Assembly (NCBI RefSeq): GCF_000737325.1
Contig: NZ_CP011125.1
Location: forward strand, 3,720,001 to 3,784,000
Direction of reading: 5' to 3'
From: Sandaracinus amylolyticus
Lineage (GTDB): Bacteria > Myxococcota_A > Polyangia > Polyangiales > Sandaracinaceae
DNA length: 64,000 nucleotides
A model generated the notes under the pieces. That model was not told the origin of the DNA. It did not search any database and saw only the letters and a list, made by a program, of their open reading frames with translations. Made by a program: the position numbers and the translations under genes. Positions within the stretch are counted from its first letter, which is position 1. Each line of letters starts with the position of its first letter. This document shows, in pieces, positions 23,452-33,480 of the stretch.

Positions 23452-24441
23452 TCAGCGCAGCTCGGCCGGTAGCCCGAGCCGCGGGAAGAGCGTCTCGACG
23501 TCGAGGAAGAACGTCATCTCCGCGATGCGCTCGCCCTCGAGCTCGAGCACGAGGAGCGCCCACGGCGTGAAGCGCGTGCCGTCCTCGCTCGGCTTGTACT
23601 GCGCGAACGCGGGCGAGCCGCAGACCTCGACCGGCACGAGGCGCGAGCGCGCGCACGCCGCGCCGCGACCGACCATCCAGGCCGCGACGTTCGCGGGCCC
23701 TTCGATCCACAGCGAGTGCGGCGGCATCGACATCGCGACGTCCGCGTGGAGCAGCTGCGTCAGCGCGTCCATGTCGTAGCGCTCGAACGCTTCGACGAAG
23801 CGATCGACGAGCGAGGACTGTGCGTCCGTGAGCGGCGCTCGCGCGGTCTCGAGGTCGCGCGTCGCGAGCGTCGCGCGCGCCCGCTGCAGCGCGCTGTTCA
23901 CCGCGGCGACCGTCGTCTCGAGGCTCTCGGCGACGTCGGACGCCTGCCAGCCGAGCACCTCCATGAGCAAAAGCACCGCGCGCTGCTTCGGCGGCAGGTG
24001 CTGCAGCGCGGCGACGAACGCGAGGCGGATGCTCTGCCGCAGCGCGACGAGCTGCGCGGGATCGACGTCGGTCGGGAGCGCGCGCGCATCCGCGATCGGC
24101 TCGACCCACTGCGACGCGGGCAGCGCGGTGAGCGGCGCGTCGAGCGACGCGGGCGGCCCGAGATCCATCGAGCGCGAGCGACGCGCGCGATCCTCGAGCA
24201 TGTCGAGGCACACGCGCGTCGCGATGCGATAGAGCCACGTGCGCAGCGACGAGCGACCCTCGAAGCGATCGATCGCGCGCCACGCGCGCACCATCGTCTC
24301 CTGGACGGCGTCGTCGGCCTCGGCGGCCGACGCGAGCATGCGGTAGCAGTGCCCGGTCAGCGCGGTGCGGTGCTGCTCGAACGAGCGGACCATCACCAGG
24401 GCGTCGGCCGGGTGCGTCTTCGGCGTCGAGGGCTCGGTCAT
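23452..24441 (-). CDS. SigG-type ECF sigma factor with C-terminal SnoaL-like domain
   Basis: 329 residues from ATG 24441. Sigma region 2: HRTALTGHCYRMLASAAEADDAVQETMVRAWRAIDRFEGRSS-type segment (split here: LTGHCYRMLASAAEADD, QETMVRAWRAIDRFEGRSS) and LRTWLYRIATRVCLDML; region 4: LPPKQRAVLLLMEVLGWQ. These match the TIGR02960/SigG subfamily. Residues ~205-329 form a SnoaL/NTF2-like domain that in such sigma factors tunes activity without a separate anti-sigma factor. Followed by the VOC gene. Confidence 0.9.
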   Translation of the reverse strand: MTEPSTPKTHPADALVMVRSFEQHRTALTGHCYRMLASAAEADDAVQETMVRAWRAIDRFEGRSSLRTWLYRIATRVCLDMLEDRARRSRSMDLGPPASLDAPLTALPASQWVEPIADARALPTDVDPAQLVALRQSIRLAFVAALQHLPPKQRAVLLLMEVLGWQASDVAESLETTVAAVNSALQRARATLATRDLETARAPLTDAQSSLVDRFVEAFERYDMDALTQLLHADVAMSMPPHSLWIEGPANVAAWMVGRGAACARSRLVPVEVCGSPAFAQYKPSEDGTRFTPWALLVLELEGERIAEMTFFLDVETLFPRLGLPAELR

Positions 24442-24797
24442 CGCGGGCGATATACCAGGTCCGACGCCGAGCGAACGACGCGGTGGTGAGTCGCCGGTCG
24501 GCGCTTCCCGACCACGGGCTCCATCGGCGTGGATGTTCGCGAACGGCGCGCGCCGAGCTGTCACGACCGGGGAAGGTCTCCTCAGGGAGCTCCGCCAGTG
24601 GGTGTTCCCACGCACAGAATTGCGGGCTCCCGGTGCGTCTCGGCGCGGCCCGATCCGTGCTGACGCGGCGCGTCGCGGGGGGCGGCGCTGGATGGGCTGG
24701 GGGGCTCGCGCCGCTCCCCCGCGATTTCTTTGCCGGAGTGGTCCCGGACGGGAGCGCGCGAATCGCGCGGACGGTCGGGAACGGCGGGCGACCCGAT
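24442..24797. other. 356-base region without a gene
   Basis: It lies between the start of the sigma factor gene and the end of the kinase gene, both on the minus strand, so it should hold the sigma gene promoter and the kinase 3' region. Only a small hairpin GTGGG-TGTT-CCCAC (about 24598-24611) is visible. No open frame here has credible composition. Confidence 0.4.
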
Positions 24798-26081
<1,284 letters not shown>

Positions 26082-26219
26082 GGGGATCCCTCGAGCGCGC
26101 CCGACTCTGCCCTCCCTCCGGGCGCGAATCCACGACGTAGGCCCCTGAATTAACGGTTAAACGGTGCAGCATTCGCTCGGCGCTGGATCTGAGCGCGCGA
26201 CCATCTCCAGAATCGCGGG

Positions 26220-27113
26220 ATGCGCCGGTGCTTCGTGCTCGTCTCTCTCGCGCTCGTGTCGATCGCGGGCTGTGCGTCGTTCCCGCAGCGGCTCGAGCAC
26301 ACGACGGTTCGAAGCAGCGCGCTGCGCGACACCTACGCGGAGTACGCGGTCTACGTGCCGCCCGACTTCACGCAGGACGAGCGCCTGCCGCTCGTGCTCT
26401 TCCTCCACGGCGGCGGCGACGGGCCCGACTGCTTCGATCGACACGGCGTCTCGCAGCGGCTCGATCGGGGCATGCGCGATGGATCGATCCCGCGCGCCGT
26501 CATCGCGATCCCGCAGGGCGACCTCGGGTTCTGGGCGAACTGGTACGACGGATCGCGCAGCTACGAGGACTGGGCGATCGACGAGGTGCTCCCGCGGGTC
26601 GCGCGACGTCATCACACGCAGGCGTGCCCCGAGGGCTGTCATCTGATGGGCGTGTCGATGGGGGCGGAAGGCGCGATCCGCATCGCGCTCCATCGACCGG
26701 GCGCGTTCGCGAGCGTCACGTCGATCAGCGGGCCCTCGATGGACACCGAGCGGCGCATCGCGTTCACGAACGATCGGCTCGTGAGCACGTTCGTGCCGAC
26801 GCTGCACGTGTTCGGGCCGCCCGAGCCGCGCTCGCGCGTGGAGCGCGACGACCCGTTCGTGCAGTGGCGCACGCCCGACGCGCTCGGTCGCACGCGGTTG
26901 ATGATCGCGTGGGGGGAGTCCGATCGCGACGTCGTGCGCGACGGGGGCGAAGCGCTGCGCGCGCATCTCGAGGCGCACGGCGTGCCTCACGTCGCGCACG
27001 TGTTCCCCGGCGAGCACGGCTGGGACGCGTGGGGACCGGTGATCGAAGAAGCGCTGCGCGTGCAGCTCGGCGCGGGACAGCTCGAGCGCGCTCAGATCAC
27101 GCCGCGCCAGTGA
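26220..27113 (+). CDS. Lipoprotein alpha/beta hydrolase (esterase-like)
   Basis: 297 residues; ATG 26220. Lipoprotein signal CFVLVSLALVSIAGCAS. Alpha/beta hydrolase landmarks: LVLFLHGGGDGPD (oxyanion region), nucleophile elbow MGVSMGAEGA (G-x-S-x-G), and late EHGWDAW with the probable catalytic His. This is similar to esterase D / feruloyl-esterase-like proteins. It would act at the outer or inner membrane. Convergent with the aldo/keto reductase gene, overlapping by 22 bases. Confidence 0.85.
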   Translation: MRRCFVLVSLALVSIAGCASFPQRLEHTTVRSSALRDTYAEYAVYVPPDFTQDERLPLVLFLHGGGDGPDCFDRHGVSQRLDRGMRDGSIPRAVIAIPQGDLGFWANWYDGSRSYEDWAIDEVLPRVARRHHTQACPEGCHLMGVSMGAEGAIRIALHRPGAFASVTSISGPSMDTERRIAFTNDRLVSTFVPTLHVFGPPEPRSRVERDDPFVQWRTPDALGRTRLMIAWGESDRDVVRDGGEALRAHLEAHGVPHVAHVFPGEHGWDAWGPVIEEALRVQLGAGQLERAQITPRQ

Positions 27114-27976
27114 TCGTCGCGCGCGCGGAACGCGTCGCGGATCGCGCGGACGTGATCGGGATCGAGCGGACCGCGTGACGCGGCATCGAGCGAGCGCACG
27201 AGGTTCTCGAGCCTCGCGGTGCCGACGATCGCGCTCGAGACACCGGGCGCGAACGCGCTGAAGCGCAGCGCGAGCTCGGGCCAGGGCAGGGCGCGCGGAT
27301 CGATCGACATCGCGCGCAAGCGATCGAAGTACGTCGCGGTGTCGGGCGCGTCGGGGCGATGCTCGAGCGCGAACGCGGCGTTCGCGAGCGGGCGCTTCGC
27401 GAGCACGCCGATGCCGCGCTCCGCGGCGCGCGGCAGCGCGTCGTCGAGCACGCGCTGGTCCGCGACGCTGACGCTGTGCTGCACGACGTCGAAGGCGCCC
27501 GAGTCGATCGCCCACGCGAGCTCTTCGTTCTCGCCGGAGTAGCCCGCGCAGCGGATCTTCCCCGCGCGCTTCGCGTCGTGGAGCGCGTCGATCACGTCGC
27601 GTCGCTCGAGCACGTCGCGCGGGCACGAGTGGAGGAACACGAGCTCGATGCGATCGGTGCGCAGACGACCGAGCGCGTTCTCGATGCCGCGGCGCACGCA
27701 CTCGCCGGTCCAGTCGGGCACTCCGTCGACGTCGTAGCCGACCTTCGTCGAGAGCACGAAGGCGTCGCGTCGCGTCGCGAGGAATCGCCCGATGCGCTCC
27801 TCGGAGAGCCCGTACGAGCGCGCGGTGTCGATCAGCGTGACGCCGCCATCGAGCGCGCCGTGCAGGAGGCGCTCGACCTCGCGCGCGTCCTGCGATGGGT
27901 CTCCGATGCGACCTGCACCGAGGCCGACGATCGAGACATCGAGGCCGGTGCGACCGAGCGCGCGCCGTGCGATCAC
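27092..27976 (-). CDS. Aldo/keto reductase family protein
   Basis: 294 residues. RALGRTGLDVSIVGLGAGRIG at the N terminus (split as RALGRTGLDVSIVGLG), TLIDTARSYGLSEERIG (catalytic Asp and Tyr), VLSTKVGY (Lys), ELVFLHS (His) complete the AKR tetrad, and GVSSAIVGTARLENL is the NADPH-binding end. Reaction: NAD(P)H-dependent reduction of an aldehyde or ketone, exact substrate unknown. Its ATG overlaps the stop of the VWA gene (ATGA), so it is in that operon. Confidence 0.9.
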   Translation of the reverse strand: MIARRALGRTGLDVSIVGLGAGRIGDPSQDAREVERLLHGALDGGVTLIDTARSYGLSEERIGRFLATRRDAFVLSTKVGYDVDGVPDWTGECVRRGIENALGRLRTDRIELVFLHSCPRDVLERRDVIDALHDAKRAGKIRCAGYSGENEELAWAIDSGAFDVVQHSVSVADQRVLDDALPRAAERGIGVLAKRPLANAAFALEHRPDAPDTATYFDRLRAMSIDPRALPWPELALRFSAFAPGVSSAIVGTARLENLVRSLDAASRGPLDPDHVRAIRDAFRARDDHWRGVI

Positions 27977-29355
27977 AGCGGGCCTTGTAGCACGCGCACC
28001 GCGCGCTCGTGCTCGGCGCGGATCGCGCGCGGCGCCTCGTCGGACGCGGCCTCGGGGGGCGGAGGTGCGGCGCTCGGCGCGGTCGCTGCGACGCTGGGCA
28101 GGTACATCTCGACGCTGCGCATGCCCTGCGCCTGCTCGGCGAGCGATGCATCGCCGCTGCTCTGCGCCTCGGCCTCGGCGCGCAGCGCGGCCTGCGCGAG
28201 GATGACGCGCGCCTCGTCGAGCTCGCCACCGCGCGCGAGACGGATCGCCTCGACCGTCACCGCGGCCGCCATCATGCGCGCTGCGTCGCGCTCGACCGAC
28301 TCGTCGCGACCACGCGCGAGATCCGCCTCGTCCGCGGTCGCGCGCGCACCGAGGAAGAGACGACGCTCGAGACGGCCGGCCTCCGCGACCGCATCGTCGA
28401 ACGTGAGCACCGCGTCCATCAGCTCGACCATCGCGCCCGTGCGACGACCCTCCGCGCGGAGCCGCACGATCACGTCGCGCGTCTCGCCCTCCGCGACGTC
28501 GCCGAGCGCGACGCGCACCGAGCCGTCCATGCCGACCTGGGGCTGACCGACGACGCTCTCGACGCGCACGCCCGGGCCGGGGCGGATCTCGATCGAGAGG
28601 TTGCGCGCGAGGACGTGTCGCATGCGGAGCACCTCGTCCTGGAAGACGCGCGCGACCGCGCTCGACTCCTCGACGAAGTGGAACCGCCCTCCGCTTCGCT
28701 GCGCGATCGCGGCGAGCAGCGTCTCGTCGTACTCGGTGCCCAGACCGAGCGCGGTGATCGCGATGCCGCGCTCGCCAGCGGCCTGCGCGAGCGGCTCGAT
28801 GGTCGTCGGGTCGTTGGGCACGCCGTCGCTGAGCAGGACGACGCGGTTGATGCCCTGCGGATCGTAGTGGCGCATCACCTCCTCGAGCCCGGCGCGCATG
28901 CCGCCGCCGAGGTCGGTGGTGCCGGTCGCGCGCAGCGCCGAGACCTGCTCCCGCAGCTCCTCGATGCGGCCGCGATCGATCTGCGTCGACGGCAGCACGA
29001 TCTCGGTCGACGAGTGGAACGCGACGACCGCGAGGCGATCACCGTCGTGCATCGCGTCGAGCAGCGCGGCGGTGGCGGCGCGCGCGTCGTCGATCGGTCG
29101 GCCCTCCATCGAGCCCGACGTGTCGACCACGAGCGCGAGGTTGATCGGCGGGCGATGCAGGCCCTCGGGCGTGACCGTGCCGACGCGCAGGCGCGCGACG
29201 ATCTCGCTCGACTGCGCGGCGGGCACGAACGTGTTGCCGAGCGCGCCTTCGAGCACGATCGCCTCCGGGTCCTCGCGATCCCCACCGTGCTGCGCACCCC
29301 CGCATGCGATCAGCGCGCACGCGACGAACAGTGATCCGAGCGTCCTCGTCGTCAT
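27973..29355 (-). CDS. VWA domain lipoprotein
   Basis: 460 residues. Lipoprotein signal LFVACALIACGGAQ. A von Willebrand factor A domain at about 70-240: ALVVDTSGSMEG holds the D-x-S-x-S metal-ion site, with TGTTDLGGG and LLSDGVPND as the further MIDAS residues. After it a beta-rich domain (250-350) and a helical, Ala/Glu-rich end. Such proteins bind ligands or other proteins at the cell envelope. It lies between a M23 peptidase gene and an aldo/keto reductase gene. Confidence 0.9.
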   Translation of the reverse strand: MTTRTLGSLFVACALIACGGAQHGGDREDPEAIVLEGALGNTFVPAAQSSEIVARLRVGTVTPEGLHRPPINLALVVDTSGSMEGRPIDDARAATAALLDAMHDGDRLAVVAFHSSTEIVLPSTQIDRGRIEELREQVSALRATGTTDLGGGMRAGLEEVMRHYDPQGINRVVLLSDGVPNDPTTIEPLAQAAGERGIAITALGLGTEYDETLLAAIAQRSGGRFHFVEESSAVARVFQDEVLRMRHVLARNLSIEIRPGPGVRVESVVGQPQVGMDGSVRVALGDVAEGETRDVIVRLRAEGRRTGAMVELMDAVLTFDDAVAEAGRLERRLFLGARATADEADLARGRDESVERDAARMMAAAVTVEAIRLARGGELDEARVILAQAALRAEAEAQSSGDASLAEQAQGMRSVEMYLPSVAATAPSAAPPPPEAASDEAPRAIRAEHERAVRVLQGPL

Positions 29356-29413
29356 CCCGAGCCCTCCTCCGTGATCCGTGGAGGGCGTGCGACGGGCGAG
29401 CGCGCGCGAAGGT

Positions 29414-29923
29414 CTATCGTTGCGAAGCGGTGAATCGACGCGCCGGCAGGAGCGTCACCGGATCGACTGCCGCGAGACCGAGCGCGAGCGGTCGCGCCTC
29501 GAAGTGCAGGTGCGGCGGCGTCGTGCGTGCGTTGCCGGTGTTGCCCACCGTGCCGAGCACGTCGCCCTCGCGCACCCACTGGCCGACCGCGAGACCGGGC
29601 GCCCACGCGTCGAGGTGCGCGTAGTAACAGAGCACGCCGCGGCGTCCGAGCGTGTGCACCACGCGACCGCCCAGCGAGTACGTGCCTACGTGGACGACGA
29701 GCCCGTCGTGCGCCGCGACGACCGGAGTCCCGCGCGCGGCGAAGACGTCGACGCCCTGGTGGCGTCGCCCGCCGGAGCGCGGCGCGCCGAACGTCGAGTG
29801 GAACGCGCGGGCTCCGCGGACCGGCGAGCCGAGCGGGACGGGGTCGAGGAAGTAGGCGCCGAGGGCGACGAGCCAGGCGCAGAGAACGAGCGCCGCGAGC
29901 GCGCGTCCGAGTCGTTTCCGCAT
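29414..29923 (-). CDS. M23 family metallopeptidase, membrane anchored
   Basis: 169 residues. N-terminal hydrophobic segment (about 7-26) as signal anchor. LytM/M23 motifs: RRHQGVDVFA (H-x3-D zinc site), YYAHLDAW and PPHLHFEARP (H-x-H). These residues bind zinc in lysostaphin-type endopeptidases that cut peptidoglycan cross-bridges. All are present, so it should be active. 58 bases before the VWA gene, 57 after the dnaJ-like gene, on the same strand. Confidence 0.9.
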   Translation of the reverse strand: MRKRLGRALAALVLCAWLVALGAYFLDPVPLGSPVRGARAFHSTFGAPRSGGRRHQGVDVFAARGTPVVAAHDGLVVHVGTYSLGGRVVHTLGRRGVLCYYAHLDAWAPGLAVGQWVREGDVLGTVGNTGNARTTPPHLHFEARPLALGLAAVDPVTLLPARRFTASQR

Positions 29924-29980
29924 GCGCGATCGTTGCGCGCGGCGCGCGCGAGACCGCGTCGAGGACGAGGAGATTTCGCG

Positions 29981-30916
29981 TCATCGCGCACGGAACTGGC
30001 TCGCTTTCTGGAGCTCCTCGAAGAGCTCCTTCTCGCGCGGCGTGAGCGACTCCGGCACGACGATCTGCACCGTCGCGTAGAGGTCGCCGCGCGCACCTTC
30101 CTTGCGGGGATAGCCCTTCTCGCGAAGGCGGATGTTCCGGCCCGACGACGTGCCCGGCGGCACCTTCAAGCGGACCTCGCCGTCGAGCGTCACGAGGGGC
30201 ACCGTCGCGCCGAGCGCGGCTTCCCACGGCGTGATCGGGAGCGTCACGTGGAGGTCGTCGCCCTCGAGGCGATAACGCGCGTCGGGGACGACCTTCACCT
30301 CGAGGAAGAGATCGCCGGGCGGCGCGCCCGGGCTGCCCTGACCGCCCTTGCCCGCGAGGCGGATCCGCTGTCCGGTGCGCACACCGCCCGGGATGCGGAC
30401 GGTGAGGCGCTGGGTCTGACCCGTCTCGGGATCGCGGATGCCGAGGTCGCGCGCGCCCCCCGCGAACGCGTCCGACACACCGATCTCCAGCACGGTCTCG
30501 CGATCGTCACCGCGGCGCGGCCCACGCGGGCGACGGCGCGCGCCGCGCATGCCCTCGACCTGTCCGCCGAAGAACTGCTCGAAGATCGAGCCGAGATCGT
30601 TCGGATCGAAGCCCTGACCTCCGAAGCCGCCGAGGTCGCCGAAGTCGAAGCGCACGTTCTCGGTGCCGGGCGGGGGCTGGCGGCCTTCGGAGATCGCCTT
30701 CCACGCGGGCCCGTACTTGTCGTAGAGGCTGCGCTTCTCGGGATCCTTGAGGACGTCGTACGCCTCGTTGATCGACTTGAAGCGGTCCTCGGCGCCCGGC
30801 TCTTTGTTGACGTCCGGGTGGTACTGGCGCGCGAGCTTCTTGTACGCCTTCTGAAGCTCGTCTTGCGTCGTGGAACGCGAGACACCGAGCGCCTCGTAGT
30901 AGTCCTTGTAGCTCAC
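29981..30916 (-). CDS. DnaJ-class co-chaperone (CbpA-like)
   Basis: 311 residues from GTG 30916, ten bases after a GGAG. J domain: YYEALGVSRSTTQDELQKAY, HPDVN (the HPD loop), FKSINEAYDVLKDPEKRSLYD. Then a Gly/Phe-rich linker (GDLGGFGGQGFDPNDLG) and the C-terminal peptide-binding domains (VRIPGGVRTGQRIRLAGKG; VKVPPGTSSGRNIRLREKG). There is no zinc-finger domain, so it is the CbpA (type II) form. It stimulates the ATPase of DnaK. dnaK is not in this window. Confidence 0.95.
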   Translation of the reverse strand: MSYKDYYEALGVSRSTTQDELQKAYKKLARQYHPDVNKEPGAEDRFKSINEAYDVLKDPEKRSLYDKYGPAWKAISEGRQPPPGTENVRFDFGDLGGFGGQGFDPNDLGSIFEQFFGGQVEGMRGARRRPRGPRRGDDRETVLEIGVSDAFAGGARDLGIRDPETGQTQRLTVRIPGGVRTGQRIRLAGKGGQGSPGAPPGDLFLEVKVVPDARYRLEGDDLHVTLPITPWEAALGATVPLVTLDGEVRLKVPPGTSSGRNIRLREKGYPRKEGARGDLYATVQIVVPESLTPREKELFEELQKASQFRAR

Positions 30917-31001
30917 AGGCTGCTTTCTCCGCCCTGTCGGCCAAAGGTGTCCACGACACCAACGGACACAAGGGGCGGACTGTGCTCGCGCCCGCGCAGC
31001 A

Positions 31002-31241
31002 TCACGAGGGCCCGATCGTGGGCGGCTCGACCGGCGGAGGGTCCGCCATCGGACCCTCGGGCTCGTCGGGCGCGACGTCACGCACGATCGGTGTCGGCGT
31101 CGGTGCGGACGGCGCTTGCGAAGAGGGCGCGGGCTGCGCGGCGGGGCTCGGACCGGACGACGACGACGACGAAGGCGGCGGGGCGCTCGAGCTCCCGCAC
31201 GAGGCGAGCGCGGCGAGCACGAGGGCGATCGCGATCCTCAC
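31002..31241 (-). CDS. Small Pro/Ser-rich lipoprotein
   Basis: 79 residues from GTG in a GTGA overlap with the histidine kinase stop. Lipobox ALASC (Cys15), followed by a Ser/Pro/Ala/Thr low-complexity region. No folded domain. Probably surface- or periplasm-exposed spacer. Last gene of the six-gene operon that starts at 35430. Confidence 0.6.
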   Translation of the reverse strand: MRIAIALVLAALASCGSSSAPPPSSSSSSGPSPAAQPAPSSQAPSAPTPTPIVRDVAPDEPEGPMADPPPVEPPTIGPS

Positions 31242-32716
31242 GCGCGCACGCTACCACGCGCTCCGAGCGGGAGCGTGATCACGAAGCGCGCGCCGGGCGT
31301 GGTGTGCTCGTCGAGCCGCACACGCCCGCCGTGCGCTTCGGCGACGCTCTTCACGATCGAGAGCCCGAGGCCGGTGCCGTTGCGCTCCGCGTCGGTCGTG
31401 AAGAAGCGCTCGAAGATGCGCGCGCGGTGCTCGGGCGCGACGCCTGACCCGTGATCGCGCACCGCGAGGTGGATCGCGTCGCGCGCGAGCTCGATCGTGA
31501 TCGACACCGGCCGTCCCGGCGGGGAGAAGCGGATCGCGTTCTCGACGAGGTTGAGCAGCGCGCGCTCGAGATCGTTCTCGCGGCCGCGGAGTGGCGGGAG
31601 CGTCGCGGGCGCGTGCACCTCGACGCGTGGATCTGGGCTCTGCGTGCGCTCGACGACGCGCGTGATCAGCGCAGCGAGATCGACATCGCCCATCGGCTCG
31701 CGTGAGGCCTCGATGCGCGAGAGCTCCAGCAGTCGCGAGACGAGACGATCGAGGCGATCCGCGTCGAGCTGGATGTTCCGCAGGAAGCGCTCGCGCGTCT
31801 CGGGATCGTCCGACGCGCCTTCGCCGAGCAGCTCCGCCGCGCCGCGGATCGAGGTGAGCGGGGACTTGAACTCGTGCGCGACGTCGGCCGCGAACTCCGA
31901 GATGTAGCGGAGGCGCCGATCGAGCTCCGCGGTCATCGTCGCGAACGCGTGCGAGAGATCGCGGATCTCGCCGCTGCCGCCGACCGGCACGACGACGTCG
32001 CGCTCTCCCGCGGCGATGCGACGCGCGGCGCGCGCGAGGCGCGTGAGCGGGCGCGAGATCGACCACGCGAGCACGAGCGTGAGCAGCGCGGTGAGGAACA
32101 CCGCGACGCCCATCACGACGGTGAGCCCCGCGCGGATCTTGTAGAGCTCCTCGAGCACCGGCTGCGTGGATCGCGTGACGTAGATCGCGCCGGTGACACT
32201 GCCGCGATGACGGATGGGCTCCGTCACGAAGAGGATCACCGACGGATGCTCGGCGCGCAGGCGCGTGTACGCGGAGGGTCGTCCCGCGAGCGCCTCGCGC
32301 ACCTCGCGGCGATCGGCGACCAGCGGCCAGCGATCTCCCTCGTCGCTCCATCGCGCGACGCGCGCGCTCGATCGACGGATGTCGTTCGAGAGATCGTAGA
32401 TCTCCTGCGGTACGACGGTGGGCGGCAGCGGCTCGGGCCCTTCGGGCGGGCCCCACGCGTGCGAGTCGATGCGGACGACGGCGCGCTCGTCGAGCACGCG
32501 GACGCGCGTGCGTGTGGTGCGCGCCGCGTCGACGAGGATGCGCATCACGCGCGGCGACTCGAGCTCGCGACCCGAGGCGATCGCGTCCTCGGCGATCTCT
32601 CTCGCGAGCACCGCCTGGTTGCGCATGTCGCGCTCGAGCGAGAGGAGGAGCTGGCGCTCGTGGATGCGCGCGAACTCGAGCCCCGCCCACGGCACGAGCA
32701 GCACGAGCACGTTCAC
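31238..32716 (-). CDS. Two-component sensor histidine kinase
   Basis: 492 residues from GTG 32716. Order: membrane segment, periplasmic sensor (about 30-190), second membrane segment (about 196-221), HAMP, HisKA with AHEFKSPLTS (His281), and HATPase with NLVENAIRFS (N box), DHGSGVAPE (G1), GTGLGLSIVKS (G2). All catalytic boxes are present. The true start may be 23 codons earlier: the frame stays open to CTG 32785, which forms a CTGA overlap with the response regulator stop and gives a proper basic N terminus (RGPLTLTRRISGG) before the first membrane segment. Confidence 0.93.
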   Translation of the reverse strand: MNVLVLLVPWAGLEFARIHERQLLLSLERDMRNQAVLAREIAEDAIASGRELESPRVMRILVDAARTTRTRVRVLDERAVVRIDSHAWGPPEGPEPLPPTVVPQEIYDLSNDIRRSSARVARWSDEGDRWPLVADRREVREALAGRPSAYTRLRAEHPSVILFVTEPIRHRGSVTGAIYVTRSTQPVLEELYKIRAGLTVVMGVAVFLTALLTLVLAWSISRPLTRLARAARRIAAGERDVVVPVGGSGEIRDLSHAFATMTAELDRRLRYISEFAADVAHEFKSPLTSIRGAAELLGEGASDDPETRERFLRNIQLDADRLDRLVSRLLELSRIEASREPMGDVDLAALITRVVERTQSPDPRVEVHAPATLPPLRGRENDLERALLNLVENAIRFSPPGRPVSITIELARDAIHLAVRDHGSGVAPEHRARIFERFFTTDAERNGTGLGLSIVKSVAEAHGGRVRLDEHTTPGARFVITLPLGARGSVRA

Positions 32717-32781
32717 GAGGAGCAGCCGCGCGAGGATGCCGCCGGAGATGCGCCTCGTGAGCGTGAGCGGCCCGCGGATCG

Positions 32782-33480
32782 TCAGGCTCCCGCGGCCTTG
32801 TAGCCGACGCCGTGCACCGTCGCGATCGGGTCGCCGCCGAGCGCGCGGAACTTCGCGCGGATGCGCCGCACGTGGGTGTCGATCGTGCGCTCGGTGACGA
32901 GGTTGTCGTACGCGTACGCGCGCTTCATGAGCTGTCCGCGCGACAGCACGATGCCGGGGCGCTCGATCAGCGCGGCGAGCATGCCCAGCTCGGTCGGCGT
33001 GAGCGCGACGAGCTCGCTGCCGTAGCGCACCTCGTGGCGCTCGAGATCGATCGTGATCGCGCCGTGGCGCAGGCGCGTGCCCTTCGGGGTCGGAGCGGGC
33101 GTGCTCTCGGCGGGCCCTTCGATGCGGCGCAGCACCGCCTTCACGCGCGCGACGAGCTCGCGCGGCGAGAACGGCTTCGTGAGGTAGTCGTCGCCGCCGA
33201 GCTCGAGCCCGAGCACGCGATCGATCTCGTCGCTGCGCGCCGAGAGGAACAGGATCGGCACGCGCGACGCGGCGCGGATCTCGCGACAGAGCGTGAGGCC
33301 GTCGACGTCGGGGAGCATCACGTCGAGCACGACGAGCTCGACGTCGCCGCGACCGAACGCCTCGCGCGCGCTCTTGCCGTCGCCCGCGACGGTGACGCGA
33401 TGGCCCTCGCGCGCGAGCGCGTACTGCACGACCTCGCGGATGCGTGCCTCGTCGTCGACGACCAGGATGTGACGGCTCAA
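32782..33480 (-). CDS. OmpR/PhoB-type response regulator
   Basis: 232 residues starting with TTG 33480 in a TTGA overlap. Receiver domain 1-120: acidic pair VVDDEARI, phospho-acceptor VLDVMLPDVDG (Asp53), LSARSDEIDR and TKPFS (Lys about 103). Winged helix at about 135-230: LTPTELGMLAALIERPG and RTIDTHVRRIRAKF. It controls transcription when phosphorylated by the kinase encoded next. The target genes are not known. Confidence 0.95.
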   Translation of the reverse strand: MSRHILVVDDEARIREVVQYALAREGHRVTVAGDGKSAREAFGRGDVELVVLDVMLPDVDGLTLCREIRAASRVPILFLSARSDEIDRVLGLELGGDDYLTKPFSPRELVARVKAVLRRIEGPAESTPAPTPKGTRLRHGAITIDLERHEVRYGSELVALTPTELGMLAALIERPGIVLSRGQLMKRAYAYDNLVTERTIDTHVRRIRAKFRALGGDPIATVHGVGYKAAGA

